Assembly: GCA_016708905.1 (NCBI GenBank)
Contig: JADJEV010000003.1
Coordinates: 186,001-250,000 of the forward strand
Length of the DNA: 64,000 nucleotides
Direction of reading: 5' to 3'
From: Candidatus Methylophosphatis roskildensis
GTDB taxonomy: Bacteria > Pseudomonadota > Gammaproteobacteria > Burkholderiales > Rhodocyclaceae
Numbering within the stretch: the stretch's first letter is position 1; each line of letters opens with the position of its first letter. A program made the translations under genes and the position numbers. Under the pieces are notes generated by a model. That model was given only the letters and a program-made list of their open reading frames with translations, searched no databases and had not been told where the DNA came from. This document shows positions 16,279-24,974 of this stretch, piece after piece.

Positions 16279-18324
16279 TCACACGGCGTGCACCACGCGC
16301 GAGACTTCCTCGAGCGTGGTGCGGCCTTCGAGCACGCGCTGCAGGCCGTCTTCGAACAGCGAGCGGCTGCCGGCATGCTTGAAGAACGCGGCCAGTTCGT
16401 CGCGCGACGGGCTGCGCACCATCAGCCGCTGCAGTGCCTCGTCCGACTGGAGCAGTTCGTGAATGCCGAGCCGGCCCTTGTAGCCCGAGTCGTAGCAGCT
16501 TGCGCAGCCGCGTCCCTTGACCAAGCGGATCGGTTCGCTCTGATCCCAGCCGTAGGTGGCGGCCAGATCCGGGGTGGCAAGATAGGATGTCTTGCAGCTC
16601 GGGCAGACCTGGCGCACCAGACGCTGCGCCACCACGCCGGCCAGCGCCGAGGCGAGCAGGTAGGGTTCGACGCCCATGTCGATCATGCGCGACAGGGCGC
16701 CGATGGCGTCGTTGGTATGCAGCGTAGTTAGCACGAGATGGCCGGTCAGCGAAGCCTGCACGGCGATTTCGGCGGTCTGCCGGTCGCGGATTTCGCCGAC
16801 CATCACGACGTCGGGATCCTGCCGCAGCACATGCTTGAGCATGCGCACGAAGGTCAGCCCGATCGCTTCATTGACCTGGTTCTGGTTGATGATGTCGAGC
16901 TGGTATTCGACCGGATCCTCGATGGTGACAATGTTGGTCTCCATGCTCTTGAGGTAGTTGATCGCGGCGTAGAGCGTGGTGGTCTTGCCGCTGCCGGTCG
17001 GGCCGGTGACCAGGATCAGCCCATGACTGCGGCCGAGCAGTTGCTTGAAGCGACCGAGGACCGAGTCGCTCATGCCGAGCTTCTCCACATCGAGAATCGA
17101 CTGGTTCTTGTCGAGCACCCGCAGCACGACCTTTTCGCCGTGCACGCCAGGCAGCGAGCTGAAGCGCAGGTCGACGGTGCGGCCGTGGGTGGCGACCTGT
17201 ATGCGGCCGTCCTGGGGCAGTCGGCGCTCGGCGATGTCGAGGTTGGCCATCACCTTGAGGCGCGAGACGATCGCCGGATGCAGCTCGGCGCGCGGCGTCA
17301 TCACCTCGTAGAGCAGACCATCGACCCGGAAGCGCACGCGCGAGCGTCCGCGTGTGGTCTCGATGTGAATGTCGCTGGCCTTGTCGCGGATCGCGCGCTG
17401 AATCAGGCTGTTGACCAGGTTGATGACCGGACTGGCACCGGCCATCTGGTCGATGGCCGTATAGTCGTCGGGAATCTGGCTCTCGATCAGTTCGAGGTCG
17501 CCGGCCTGCGCTTCGAGCAGGGCGTTGCCGAAATCGCTGTTCTGGTAGGCGTCGAACAGGCCCTTCAGAATGTCGTCGCGACGGCACAGCACGATGCGCA
17601 GCTTGCAGCCGGTGAGCCGGTGCGCCTCGTCGAACACCGGAATCGCCTGCGGGTCCGCGGTGGCCAGTGTGAGCGTGTCTTCGACCTTGAACAGGGGCAG
17701 CACTTCGAGCCGGCGCGCGACCTCCTGCGGCAGCAGCGCGGCAGCGGCCGGCTCGTAGAGGCCGGCGCGCACGGCGATGTAGGGCAGACCGAGCTGTTCG
17801 GAGAGTGCCTTGAGCAACTCGGCCTCTCCGACGAAGCTCCTCTCGATCAGGATCTGGCCCATCCGCTTGCCGGTTTCCGACTGCAGGCGAACGGTCTCGG
17901 CGAGCTGCGCCTCGCTCAGCACGCCGTGCTCGACCAGTATTTCGCCGAGGCGTCGGCGATGCGGGCCGGGCGCGGTGGGAATGCCCAAAGTGGAATGCTG
18001 GCGGTCGCCGAGTTCGCTGACCGAGAGGCGTTCGCCGACGCCGGTCGCGAGAAAGATTTCCTGCACCAGCGGCACCGGGTTGACCAGCTTCAGTCGTCCG
18101 CCGAGTGCCGCGAGCTTGGCGCTGGTGTCGAGCAGAATCTCCAGCGACTTGCCGCCGAGCGCCGGCACCCGGCCGAGGTCGAGCACCAGTTGAACCTGGT
18201 TCGAGGCGATGCTGGCGGTCAGCGCGCCGAGCAGCGCGGCATTGGTTGATTCGTCGAGCAGCGGGCCGCTCGGCGACAGGTAGGTCATCGCGCCGACACG
18301 GCTGCGCGCGATGACTTCATCCAT
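16279..18324 (-). CDS. mshE: STAS-MshEN-GspE pilus assembly ATPase
   Basis: A 681-residue assembly ATPase with three modules. Residues 1-105 form a STAS-like domain (VQLVLDLGRVPALGGKSLEI ... GGRLKLVNP), unusual for this family. Residues 125-148 and 154-177 are two 24-residue MshEN motifs (R-L-G-x2-L-V-x2-G pattern, Q at the end), the c-di-GMP site of MshE ATPases; the second has Ser in place of one Gly. The GspE/PilB motor follows with Walker A GPTGSGKTTTLYA near 438, Walker B-type VVMVGEIRDRQTAEIA, and zinc-type CPSC (near 571) and CASC (near 607). It overlaps the HD-GYP gene by 8 nt. Expected role: c-di-GMP-gated pilus extension. Confidence 0.88.
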   Translation of the reverse strand: MDEVIARSRVGAMTYLSPSGPLLDESTNAALLGALTASIASNQVQLVLDLGRVPALGGKSLEILLDTSAKLAALGGRLKLVNPVPLVQEIFLATGVGERLSVSELGDRQHSTLGIPTAPGPHRRRLGEILVEHGVLSEAQLAETVRLQSETGKRMGQILIERSFVGEAELLKALSEQLGLPYIAVRAGLYEPAAAALLPQEVARRLEVLPLFKVEDTLTLATADPQAIPVFDEAHRLTGCKLRIVLCRRDDILKGLFDAYQNSDFGNALLEAQAGDLELIESQIPDDYTAIDQMAGASPVINLVNSLIQRAIRDKASDIHIETTRGRSRVRFRVDGLLYEVMTPRAELHPAIVSRLKVMANLDIAERRLPQDGRIQVATHGRTVDLRFSSLPGVHGEKVVLRVLDKNQSILDVEKLGMSDSVLGRFKQLLGRSHGLILVTGPTGSGKTTTLYAAINYLKSMETNIVTIEDPVEYQLDIINQNQVNEAIGLTFVRMLKHVLRQDPDVVMVGEIRDRQTAEIAVQASLTGHLVLTTLHTNDAIGALSRMIDMGVEPYLLASALAGVVAQRLVRQVCPSCKTSYLATPDLAATYGWDQSEPIRLVKGRGCASCYDSGYKGRLGIHELLQSDEALQRLMVRSPSRDELAAFFKHAGSRSLFEDGLQRVLEGRTTLEEVSRVVHAV

Positions 18325-19858
18325 GCTGCGCTTCTTCCTGTCGCTCGCGCCGAATGCCGAAGCGACGCAGCCAGTCGGGCTCAGCCGCGCAGACTTCGCG
18401 GAACACGGCGACCAGCGCCGGATCGAGCTGACTGCCGCAGACGCGCCCGATTTCCTTCATCGCGACTTCGTGACTGCGGCCGGGCCGGTAGGCGCGTGAG
18501 CTGGTGATCGAATCGTAGGTGTCGGCGACCGCGATGATGCGGCCGTGCAGCGGAATGCGCTCGCCTTTCAGGCCGTGCGGGTAGCCGGTGCCGTCGAACT
18601 TTTCCTGGTGGTGGCGTGCGCCCTGTACGGCGTTCTTCAGATAGTCGATGTGGCGCAGGATTTCGTAGCTGCGTTCGGGATGCACCATGATAAACGAGTA
18701 TTCATCGCTGGTCAGCCGGCTCGGTTTGCAGAGCACCGCGTCGGGGATGCCGATCTTGCCGACATCGTGCAGCAGCGAACCCCAGTGCAGGTCTTCAAGT
18801 TCCTCATCGGCCAGGCCGAGGGCGCGGCCGATTTCCATCGAGAGGAAGTTAACACGCTCGCTGTGGCCGCGGGTGTAGGGGTCTTTTGCTTCGACGGCCT
18901 CGACCAGGGCGGATGCCATCTGACGGTTGAAGGCGGCGAGCTGCTGCACCAGTGCCATCGACTGCAACAGGCTGGACAACTGATTCGCGAGAATCTCGGC
19001 CAGACGACGGTCGCTGTTAGTGAAGTTGGGCTTGTCGTCGTGATTGATCAGCACCAGCGCGCCGTCGATGGTGTTGCCCTGGCGGATCGGGCAGGCCAGG
19101 ACCTTGTAGGGCATGTCGGTGAAGATGTAGGCGCGCCGCGGGTCGTTTCCGTCGTTGAGCACGACGCTGTCGCGCGAGGCCTGGATGAAGCGGAACAGGT
19201 CGCCGCGCAATTCGACCAGCACCAGGTCGAGGTTGTGGATCGGCTTACTCGGCAGGGCGGCCGACAGGCACAGACCGGCAACAGGCTGCGTCAGTGCGAC
19301 GACATCGACACCGAGCTGCTCGGCGCAGTTCTTGAGCAGGTTTTCGATGAGCTCGGGCCGATGGCCCTGCAGGCAGAGCTGTTCGTCGACACGATAGAGC
19401 AGGTGCAGCTCTTCGTAACGGTGGGCAAGTTCTTCGGTGACGCTGCCGAGTTCGTAATGCAGCCGGCACTCGTCGGCGATCGCGGCGGTGATGTCGTCGA
19501 GCGCTTCGGCGACGTTGTCCAGCTCGGTCGCCGCGGCGTCCGGTTGCAGGCCGGCAATCGTCAGCACCAGCAAGCCCAGACGTTGATTCTGCGCAAGCTC
19601 GATCGGACGGTACAACAGGTTGCTGCGCTCGCCGAAGGTGCGCCACTCGAAACCGCTGCCGCCGAATGGCCAGTCGAAGCCCGCTGCTTCCAGCGCGCGC
19701 AATTGCTCGCGCAGCGCGGCGCCGCCCTCGTTGTCGCTGGCCCACAGTGGTGTGCCGGCCAGGTTGCAGGCGGCGAGTGCGAAATCCTGACCGAGCACGC
19801 GAGCGAGCCAGCGCTGGTATTTGGCGAAATCCACGTCATCGAGTGCGTGTTCATACAT
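18317..19858 (-). CDS. GAF-like / HD-GYP phosphodiesterase
   Basis: A 513-residue cytoplasmic protein. The central part (about 160-310) looks like a GAF sensor domain. The C-terminal HD-GYP domain (about 325-500) keeps HSERV, LLHDVGKIGIPD, HPERSYEIL, ARHHQEKFDGTGYP and VADTYDSITSSRAYRP, the metal-binding and GYP residues of active c-di-GMP phosphodiesterases. It sits between a response regulator and the MshEN-type ATPase with 8-nt overlaps on both sides, so it probably lowers c-di-GMP for that ATPase. That link is inference. Confidence 0.85.
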   Translation of the reverse strand: MYEHALDDVDFAKYQRWLARVLGQDFALAACNLAGTPLWASDNEGGAALREQLRALEAAGFDWPFGGSGFEWRTFGERSNLLYRPIELAQNQRLGLLVLTIAGLQPDAAATELDNVAEALDDITAAIADECRLHYELGSVTEELAHRYEELHLLYRVDEQLCLQGHRPELIENLLKNCAEQLGVDVVALTQPVAGLCLSAALPSKPIHNLDLVLVELRGDLFRFIQASRDSVVLNDGNDPRRAYIFTDMPYKVLACPIRQGNTIDGALVLINHDDKPNFTNSDRRLAEILANQLSSLLQSMALVQQLAAFNRQMASALVEAVEAKDPYTRGHSERVNFLSMEIGRALGLADEELEDLHWGSLLHDVGKIGIPDAVLCKPSRLTSDEYSFIMVHPERSYEILRHIDYLKNAVQGARHHQEKFDGTGYPHGLKGERIPLHGRIIAVADTYDSITSSRAYRPGRSHEVAMKEIGRVCGSQLDPALVAVFREVCAAEPDWLRRFGIRRERQEEAQHG

Positions 19859-20249
19859 CGCTGGTCACCCCACCGATTGTGCTTTCGTTGCCGAAATGGC
19901 GGTTCAGGCGCGCGACCAATTGGCGCGGGCTGAGTGGCTTTTCGAGAAATTCGATCCCGGGCATTTCGCGCACCCATTCGCGTTCCTCGCGCGCGGTCAT
20001 CGAGGTCATGACCATCACGGGAAAGAGACGCTCAGGCATGAGTTCGTGCAGCATCTTCATCAGCTCGCGTCCGTTCAGGCGCGGCATCTGGATGTCGGTG
20101 ATCATTGCGTCCGGCGGCTCGGCCAGTACGCTGGCAAGCGCAGCCTGGCCGTCCGGCTCGGTGCGAACGGCATAACCTGCGCGTTCCAGCGTCAGCTTGA
20201 GCACGCGCGATACATGCGGTTCGTCGTCGACTATGAGAATTCGCTTCAC
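19851..20249 (-). CDS. Single-domain response regulator
   Basis: A 132-residue stand-alone receiver domain: acidic pair in LIVDDEP, phospho-acceptor Asp52 (MITDIQMPRLNG), Thr/Ser switch (VMVMTSMTA) and Lys (FLEKPLS). There is no output domain, so it acts through a protein partner, most simply the HD-GYP protein encoded next. It overlaps the kinase gene by 4 nt and the HD-GYP gene by 8 nt. Confidence 0.88.
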   Translation of the reverse strand: MKRILIVDDEPHVSRVLKLTLERAGYAVRTEPDGQAALASVLAEPPDAMITDIQMPRLNGRELMKMLHELMPERLFPVMVMTSMTAREEREWVREMPGIEFLEKPLSPRQLVARLNRHFGNESTIGGVTSDV

Positions 20250-22087
20250 GCTGCGATAGCCTCCTCGAAGGGGGTGGTCTGTTTGCGGAGGCGGATGCAG
20301 AACTCGGTGCCCTTGCCCGGTTCGCTGCGCACGCCGATGGTGCCGTGATGCAGTTCGACGATCTGCTTGACCAGATAGAGTCCGAGTCCGTGGCCGGAGC
20401 GGGTGACGCCGTCCGCCGCCGAATCGGTAACCCGGAAGTACTTGTCGAAAATCCGTTCGCGGTGTTCAGCGGGAATGCCGATGCCGCTGTCGCGCACGCG
20501 AATCTCCAGGTGCTGGTCGTCCGCCTCCTCGGCAGCGAGCGTCACTCGGCCGCCGGGCACGTTGTACTTGATGGCGTTGCTGAGCAGATTGTTGAGCGCG
20601 ATGCGGAACAGATCCTTGTCGAGCGCCGCCAGTCCGAGGTTGGGCGGTACCTCGATGCGGAATTCGATGCCCTTGCCAAGCCCGCCCTGGCGCAGCGATT
20701 CGAACGAATCGCGCAGCAGGTCGCGCAGGTTGACCCGCTGGGGCTCGATGGCCAGGGCACCGGTCTCCAGCTTCGATATGTTGAGCAGGTTATTGATCAG
20801 CGAGGCCATTCGTTGGACCTCGTCATGGATCACATTGGCCGCCTCGACGCGCAGCGCGTCGGTCAGGTTTTCGACATCCATCAGCGCCTCGCTCCAGGCA
20901 GCGAGGCTGTTGAGTGGCGTCTTGAGTTCGTGCGAGACGTGGGCGACGAATTCGGCCCCGGCATTCTTCGCCAGATGCTCCTGCGTGACGTCGCGAAAGA
21001 CCACCAGCGTACCGAAGATGTTGCCGTGATCTTGCGGCGAGAACAGCGGATAGGAGGCCAGCTCGATCTGGCGCGGCGTTGCGCCATCGACCGCGACTTC
21101 GGTTTGGGTGGTGCGTCCCGACGGGCTGCCGTGACCCTGGTGGCGTACCAGAAAGGCCAGCACATCGCGATTGGAGCACCATTTTTGCGGCGCCTGGCCG
21201 ATGATCTGATCGCGCGAGGCGCCGAGCAATGGCTCGAGTTTCGCGTTGGCGAATGTGACGATGCACGATTCATCCATGACCAGCACACCCTGCGGCAGCG
21301 AGTGCAACACAGCTTCGACCTTGCCTTGCTTGTAGGCGAGCAGGCGATTCGATGTCACCGAGGTCAGGCGCTCGGCTTCCAGTTCGCGGATTCGCGTCTC
21401 GGTCGCGTGCAGGAACTGGCCGAAGCGCTGGACGAAATCGTCAAGTTGCGGGTTGGCCGGCAAACGTGCCGTCGGTGCATCGAGCGACGGGGCCATGTCC
21501 TGGATCTGCCGGCCGAGCGCGGCCAGCGGTTTCATTTCTCGGCGCATCAGGAAGTAGAACAGCGGGGTCAGCAGGAACACTGGCAGAGCGAGCAGGGCCG
21601 AGAAGGAGATCTGTTCGAGCCCCAGCAGTGGCGGCGTGGCGAAGTAGCCAATGCGCACGAAACCGGCGAGATTCCCGTCGCGCATTACCGGGCCGTGAAA
21701 CTCGATGATGCGTCGCCCGTCTTCCGGCGAGCGCAACTCGCGTTCGCCGAACCAGCCAGCCGGCTCCTGCGGTAGCGCAGCGTCGGGGGGCAGGCTGGCG
21801 ACCGCGACTTCGACGAGCTTGGCGCCGGTGGGGGAAACCAGCAGGCCATAGGCGAAGGCCGGGCTGCGTTGCACGCGTACCATCGTCTGCAGGATGCCGG
21901 CCTGTTCCGGCCCGTTCGCCAGTTGGTCGAACGGAAGGCTGGCCAGCGACTGCGTCAGTCCGACGCCCTGGGCGTGCACGCGTTTTTCGTGCTCGGTGGT
22001 CTGGCGAAAGACCAGGGCCGCCACGATCAGCGCAATCGCCGCAAGCGTGGCGCAGATCATCGTCAGACCCAGGTGGTCTTGCTTCAT
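20246..22087 (-). CDS. Membrane sensor histidine kinase
   Basis: A 613-residue kinase with transmembrane helices near residues 9-26 and 180-202 flanking a periplasmic domain, a HAMP-like/coiled region, a PAS domain (VLVMDESCIVTFANAKLEPL) near 270-370, an H-box (FVAHVSHELKTPLNSLAAWS) and a HATPase domain (N-box LLSNAIKYN, G1 DSGIGIP, G2 GHGLGLYLV). It heads the operon that continues through the response regulator, HD-GYP protein and pilus ATPase, making it the likely input for pilus control. The ligand is unknown. Confidence 0.87.
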   Translation of the reverse strand: MKQDHLGLTMICATLAAIALIVAALVFRQTTEHEKRVHAQGVGLTQSLASLPFDQLANGPEQAGILQTMVRVQRSPAFAYGLLVSPTGAKLVEVAVASLPPDAALPQEPAGWFGERELRSPEDGRRIIEFHGPVMRDGNLAGFVRIGYFATPPLLGLEQISFSALLALPVFLLTPLFYFLMRREMKPLAALGRQIQDMAPSLDAPTARLPANPQLDDFVQRFGQFLHATETRIRELEAERLTSVTSNRLLAYKQGKVEAVLHSLPQGVLVMDESCIVTFANAKLEPLLGASRDQIIGQAPQKWCSNRDVLAFLVRHQGHGSPSGRTTQTEVAVDGATPRQIELASYPLFSPQDHGNIFGTLVVFRDVTQEHLAKNAGAEFVAHVSHELKTPLNSLAAWSEALMDVENLTDALRVEAANVIHDEVQRMASLINNLLNISKLETGALAIEPQRVNLRDLLRDSFESLRQGGLGKGIEFRIEVPPNLGLAALDKDLFRIALNNLLSNAIKYNVPGGRVTLAAEEADDQHLEIRVRDSGIGIPAEHRERIFDKYFRVTDSAADGVTRSGHGLGLYLVKQIVELHHGTIGVRSEPGKGTEFCIRLRKQTTPFEEAIAA

Positions 22088-22268
22088 TGGTGGTATGCGC
22101 TATTCATGGTTCCAGGCCGCCTGTCTGCGGGCCAGGTTCGCAGGCAGATCCGCTGCCGCGACAATCGTGGCGATGCGATCAGCTTCTCGACATTCCGACC
22201 TGATGATCTAACGGCAGTCGAACCTGCGGCTTAAGCGGCGCAGCGACGGGAACGGGCGGGGAAACTGG

Positions 22269-22310
22269 CAAAACCGCACGGCCTTGCGGTGATTGTCACC
22301 GCCGTGCAAG
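22269..22310 (-). terminator. Candidate intrinsic terminator after the GGDEF gene
   Basis: Read on the - strand, GCACGGC and GCCGTGC arms enclose an inner GGTGA/TCACC pair and are followed by GGTTTT. It lies about 70 nt past the GGDEF stop in the otherwise empty stretch before the kinase gene. The T-run is short. Confidence 0.45.
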
Positions 22311-22381
22311 GGGCATGGCTTGGTGCGTTGCCGGCAAGGCGGGCCGGCGCCCGGGATTCGATGCGAACAGTGTGTCGCGCA

Positions 22382-24166
22382 TCAGGGTGCTGCGATGACG
22401 CGGTTTTTGCCGGCGCGCTTGGCCTGATACATGGCGCGGTCGGCGCGGGCGATCGTCGCCTCGGGCGCTTCGTCGAAGCAGACCTCGGCAACACCGGCGC
22501 TGAATGTGATCAGTTTGTTTTCGGTCTCGTGCAGAAAGAATTTGCGCGTCAAAGTGCGTTGCAGGCGGGTGATGGCGGCCACGCCATCTTCCAGCCGCGT
22601 GTCGGGCAGGATGACAAGGAATTCCTCGCCGCCGTAGCGGGCCAGCGAGTCCTGGGGGCGCAAGGTCTCGCGGATGACGTCGGCAAGGTGCACCAGCGCA
22701 TTGTCGCCAGCCTGATGGCCCAGGGAATCGTTGAGCGCCTTGAAATTGTCGACGTCGAGCAGGGAGACGCAAAGCGAGCCCTCGCGGCGGCGCATGCGCG
22801 AGACTTCCTTCTCCAGGGCTTCCTGCATGCCCTTGCGGTTCAGTGCGCCGGTCAGTTGATCGTGTCGCACCAGCTTGCTGGTTTCGGCCAGTTCGGCCTG
22901 CAGCCGGTCGATCTCGCGCTCGGATTCTTCGACCTTGCTGCGCAGGTGGACCATGTCGTCGCGGGAGCGGGCGGCACTCTGCTGCATGTTGCGGGTTTCG
23001 TGCACCACCTCGGCGATCAGGCCCGACAACTCGCCGATGTTCTTGGCCGCGCCGATACGTACCGCCGCCCGTTCGATCGTGTCGTGGTAGCCGGAGGTCG
23101 AATCCGAAATATGTGCCACATGATCGACGAAGCCGGCCAGCATCGCCTTGAGCTGTTCCTGCTGAGCGTCGAGGCTGTCCCGGAGTTCGTTCTGGCGGGC
23201 GATCAGGTCGCCCAACCGGCGCTCGGCATCCTCCAGCGCGTTCTGGGTGAGCGGATGGGTGACGATATCCTGCACCACGGCGATCTGCCCTTGCACCCAT
23301 TGATCGTCATCGACCAGCCCGCCGAGGCTGGACAGCATCAACTGCAGCAGGCCGAGCAGCCCGCGGCGGGTATCGACGGCATCGGCCGCCGCCCAGCGAA
23401 GCTTGCCGACCAGCACGCGCAGGCGGCCGCATGCGGTGTCGCGCTCCGCGGCGCTTCGCGCTTCGCGCAGCGCTGTGGCCAAACCGCGAGCCTCGAACGC
23501 CAGGCGTGGCGCGTCGAGCATCAGCGAGGCGCAATGTTCGAGCAGATCGGCCAGGGCCAGCCTGAGTTCCTCGTCATCCGGCTGCTTTGCGCAGGTCGCT
23601 ACCCGCCCGGCTGCGGGACGGTCGGGTTCGGTGTCATTCGGCTCCTCGACAACTGCGGCAGTCACTGAAGACGACTGAACCGCCGCGTTGCCGTCGCCCC
23701 AGGCACGCAGTACGGCCGTCAGGCGCGTAAATAGCTGCTCGGGGTCATGACCCGAGGCTTCGAGCACGTAGTCCACCTGCTGGCGCTTGCGAGCGATGGT
23801 GAAGCCGGTGTGATGACGTTCCCACTGCTGCAACAGGTCGCGAATGAGCGCCGCCCAGGTGAGTTGGACGCCAACCCGCTGCTCGGCGATTTCCAGCAGT
23901 GCGCGACGCATCGCCGGCCAGGTTTTTTCTTCCACGGCTGCTTCGAAGGTCCGCGCCAGACGAGCCTGTTCGGGATTGCGCCGGGGCAGTGCTGCGGCGA
24001 TGGCCCGCATCACCCGCTCGGGGAAGATCTCCTCGGCGGACAGTCCGGCAATCTCGTTGAACAGCGTGCGGTAATTGTCGGGCGTCGGCGGCATGCGGCG
24101 GATCGCCAGCCTGCGCAGGGCTTCCCGTGCTACTTCGGACGGATGGTGGGCGGTGACTTCGACCAT
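22382..24166 (-). CDS. GGDEF diguanylate cyclase
   Basis: A 594-residue soluble protein. The N-terminal region (RLAIRRMPPTPDNYRTLFNE) resembles the conserved head of a betaproteobacterial cyclase family. A long alpha-helical middle includes a coiled coil (about 370-440). The C-terminal GGDEF domain has RHDQLTGALNRKGM, an active-site GGEEF and, five residues before it, an RPQD inhibitory I-site (R-x2-D). Active c-di-GMP synthesis with product inhibition is therefore expected. Its nearness to an MshEN-type ATPase and HD-GYP protein suggests a local c-di-GMP circuit. Confidence 0.87.
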   Translation of the reverse strand: MVEVTAHHPSEVAREALRRLAIRRMPPTPDNYRTLFNEIAGLSAEEIFPERVMRAIAAALPRRNPEQARLARTFEAAVEEKTWPAMRRALLEIAEQRVGVQLTWAALIRDLLQQWERHHTGFTIARKRQQVDYVLEASGHDPEQLFTRLTAVLRAWGDGNAAVQSSSVTAAVVEEPNDTEPDRPAAGRVATCAKQPDDEELRLALADLLEHCASLMLDAPRLAFEARGLATALREARSAAERDTACGRLRVLVGKLRWAAADAVDTRRGLLGLLQLMLSSLGGLVDDDQWVQGQIAVVQDIVTHPLTQNALEDAERRLGDLIARQNELRDSLDAQQEQLKAMLAGFVDHVAHISDSTSGYHDTIERAAVRIGAAKNIGELSGLIAEVVHETRNMQQSAARSRDDMVHLRSKVEESEREIDRLQAELAETSKLVRHDQLTGALNRKGMQEALEKEVSRMRRREGSLCVSLLDVDNFKALNDSLGHQAGDNALVHLADVIRETLRPQDSLARYGGEEFLVILPDTRLEDGVAAITRLQRTLTRKFFLHETENKLITFSAGVAEVCFDEAPEATIARADRAMYQAKRAGKNRVIAAP

Positions 24167-24297
24167 GATTGCCAGATGGGTTTGTTCCCGGCATTAACGT
24201 CGGCCGTCGAGCCGACTTGAGCAGGGAATCTGCGCACTGGTGGCGAACCTGAATTCTCGGCGGCTCCGCGCATCTGCGCGGCGCGAGATGTCGCAGC

Positions 24298-24942
24298 CTA
24301 TTCGACCAAGCCGTGCTTGAGGGCGTAGTGAGTCAGTTCCGCGTTGTTCTTGAGGTTCATCTTTTCCAGCAGGCGGGCGCGGTAGACGCTGACCGTCTTG
24401 ACGCTCAGGTTGAGTTCCTCGCCGATCTGAGTAAGCGTCTTGCCGGACGCCATCAGACAAAGCGTCTGGTATTCGCGATCGGACAGTTTCTCGTGCGGGG
24501 GGCGATCCGAATCCTCGTCGGAAATGGCGTTGGCCAACTGTTCCGCCACCGCCGGGCTGACATATTTCTTGCCGCTCGCCACCTGCCGGATGGCGCTGAC
24601 CAGCAGCTCGGGCGCGCTGTGTTTCGACAGGTATCCGGAGGCGCCGGCCTTCAAGGCGCGAACCGCGTACTGCTCCTCGGGGTGCATCGACAACATCAGT
24701 ACCGGCAGCCGCGGGTGCTCCTTCTTGATCAGCTTCAGCGTATCGATACCATTGCGCTCGGGCATCGAGATATCCAGCAGGACTACATCCCACTCCCCGC
24801 TGCGAATCATCTGGGTCGCCTTGACGCCGTCTTCCGCCTCGCCGGCAATCGTCATGTCATCGACGTCCGAGAGTATCTGACGCAAGCCGTGGCGAACGAT
24901 CGCGTGGTCGTCGGCGATAAGGATGCGAAGTGGTCGTGACAT
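24298..24942 (-). CDS. NarL/UvrY-type response regulator
   Basis: A 214-residue two-domain regulator: receiver with Asp57 (VVLLDISMPERNG) and Lys in LSKHSAP, then a LuxR-type helix-turn-helix (LSDREYQTLCLMASGKTLTQ ... LSVKTVSVYRARLLEKM). The closely spaced upstream gene (32 nt) encodes a HisKA_3 kinase, the class that phosphorylates NarL-type regulators, so the two form a cognate pair. Targets are unknown; the 130 bp before the GGDEF gene is non-coding. Confidence 0.9.
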   Translation of the reverse strand: MSRPLRILIADDHAIVRHGLRQILSDVDDMTIAGEAEDGVKATQMIRSGEWDVVLLDISMPERNGIDTLKLIKKEHPRLPVLMLSMHPEEQYAVRALKAGASGYLSKHSAPELLVSAIRQVASGKKYVSPAVAEQLANAISDEDSDRPPHEKLSDREYQTLCLMASGKTLTQIGEELNLSVKTVSVYRARLLEKMNLKNNAELTHYALKHGLVE

Positions 24943-24974
24943 ATCGTGGATGGCCCTGGCTGTCGGTTACGCGC

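Noticed and set aside
16738..18249. 503-residue open frame opposite the pilus ATPase
   Set aside because: Codon-bias shadow of an ATPase with intact Walker and zinc motifs; composition is typical of an antisense frame.
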